A stretch of 5,906 bases of DNA, taken from the NCBI GenBank assembly GCA_903882765.1, contig CAIRYE010000109.1, positions 1 to 5,906 of the forward strand, read 5' to 3'. The notes beneath the pieces were generated by a model. It did no database searches. It was not told the DNA's origin and worked only from the letters and a program-made list of their open reading frames with translations. Both the position numbers and the translations under genes were made by a program. The stretch is from an uncultured Anaerolineae bacterium. GTDB lineage: Bacteria > Chloroflexota > Anaerolineae > Anaerolineales > Villigracilaceae. This document shows positions 5,808 through 5,906 of this stretch, piece by piece. Every line of letters starts with the position of its first letter. Position 1 is the stretch's first letter.

Positions 5808-5906
5808 TCAGTTATTTTCGTTTTGCGATACGGGTTGAAAACTTCCGACGATATTCATCGGTAGGCTAATGATAAAAGTAGTACCGGAGGCGGGTTTGGA
5901 TTCCAC
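5808..5906 (-). CDS. Sensor histidine kinase, C-terminal fragment (partial at right edge)
   Basis: An open minus-strand frame enters from the right edge and ends at TGA (5808-5810), giving 32 residues. They include 'VESKPASGTTFIISLP', which matches the last part of a histidine-kinase ATPase (HATPase_c) domain: the 'E-S-x-P-x-x-GT-x-F' G2-type turn and the final beta strand ending in 'LP'. A 16-residue tail without recognised motif follows. The phospho-accepting histidine and sensor regions lie outside the window. The first glycine of the usual G-x-GT-x-F pattern is alanine here, a change seen among such kinases. The LCP gene follows on the same strand after 116 bp, so a functional link through envelope sensing is possible but unproven. 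Confidence 0.75.
   Translation of the reverse strand: MESKPASGTTFIISLPMNIVGSFQPVSQNENN

Noticed and set aside
1..5906. CRISPR array, tRNA/rRNA genes, insertion-sequence ends
   Set aside because: No regularly spaced repeats, cloverleaf-like stretches or paired terminal inverted repeats with a transposase were seen on reading both strands.

Overview
The window holds five protein-coding genes and a gene-tail fragment, with no RNA gene, CRISPR array or insertion sequence that I could find. It looks like an ordinary bacterial chromosome of moderate GC. A methylmalonyl-CoA epimerase, a lipobox-bearing LytR-CpsA-Psr protein with a Pro/Thr-rich 'PTPTP' spacer, and a GntR-type regulator fused to a molybdate-binding-like domain together would suit a Chloroflexota (Anaerolineae-like) or related bacterium. 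That assignment is an inference from protein style only and is weak.

Layout, left to right. (1) Positions 1-1086, minus strand: a one-component regulator with an N-terminal GntR-type winged helix and a C-terminal periplasmic-binding-protein-like domain (PBP_like/COG1910 type), running off the left edge shortly before its expected end. Its promoter lies directly against the ATG, suggesting a leaderless mRNA, and is framed by an inverted repeat suitable for autoregulation. (2) Positions 1087-1389: a 303-bp divergent intergenic region with promoters at both ends and small palindromes between them. (3) Positions 1390-3200, plus strand: a two-gene operon of methylmalonyl-CoA epimerase (mce) and tRNA(Ile)-lysidine synthase (tilS), overlapping by ATGA. 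(4) Positions 3183-3219: a perfect 13-bp stem hairpin with a U-tract on each strand, a bidirectional terminator between convergent genes; the tilS stop codon sits in its loop. (5) Positions 3237-4139, minus strand: an intact reading frame of XerC/XerD-like tyrosine recombinase architecture in which most catalytic residues, including the nucleophilic tyrosine, are replaced. (6) Positions 4231-5691, minus strand: a predicted lipoprotein LytR-CpsA-Psr cell-wall glycopolymer ligase with a LytR_C tail. (7) Positions 5808-5906, minus strand: the last 32 codons of a probable sensor histidine kinase.

The plus-strand pair couples a propionyl/methylmalonyl-CoA enzyme to an essential tRNA-modification enzyme by overlap only; no biochemical link is evident. 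The minus-strand genes on the right (kinase, LCP protein, Xer-like protein) point the same way, and no strong terminator separates them, but each of the latter two has its own candidate start signals. The most unusual item is the apparently catalytically dead but otherwise undamaged Xer-like protein. I see no clear evidence of a wholly new multi-gene system.
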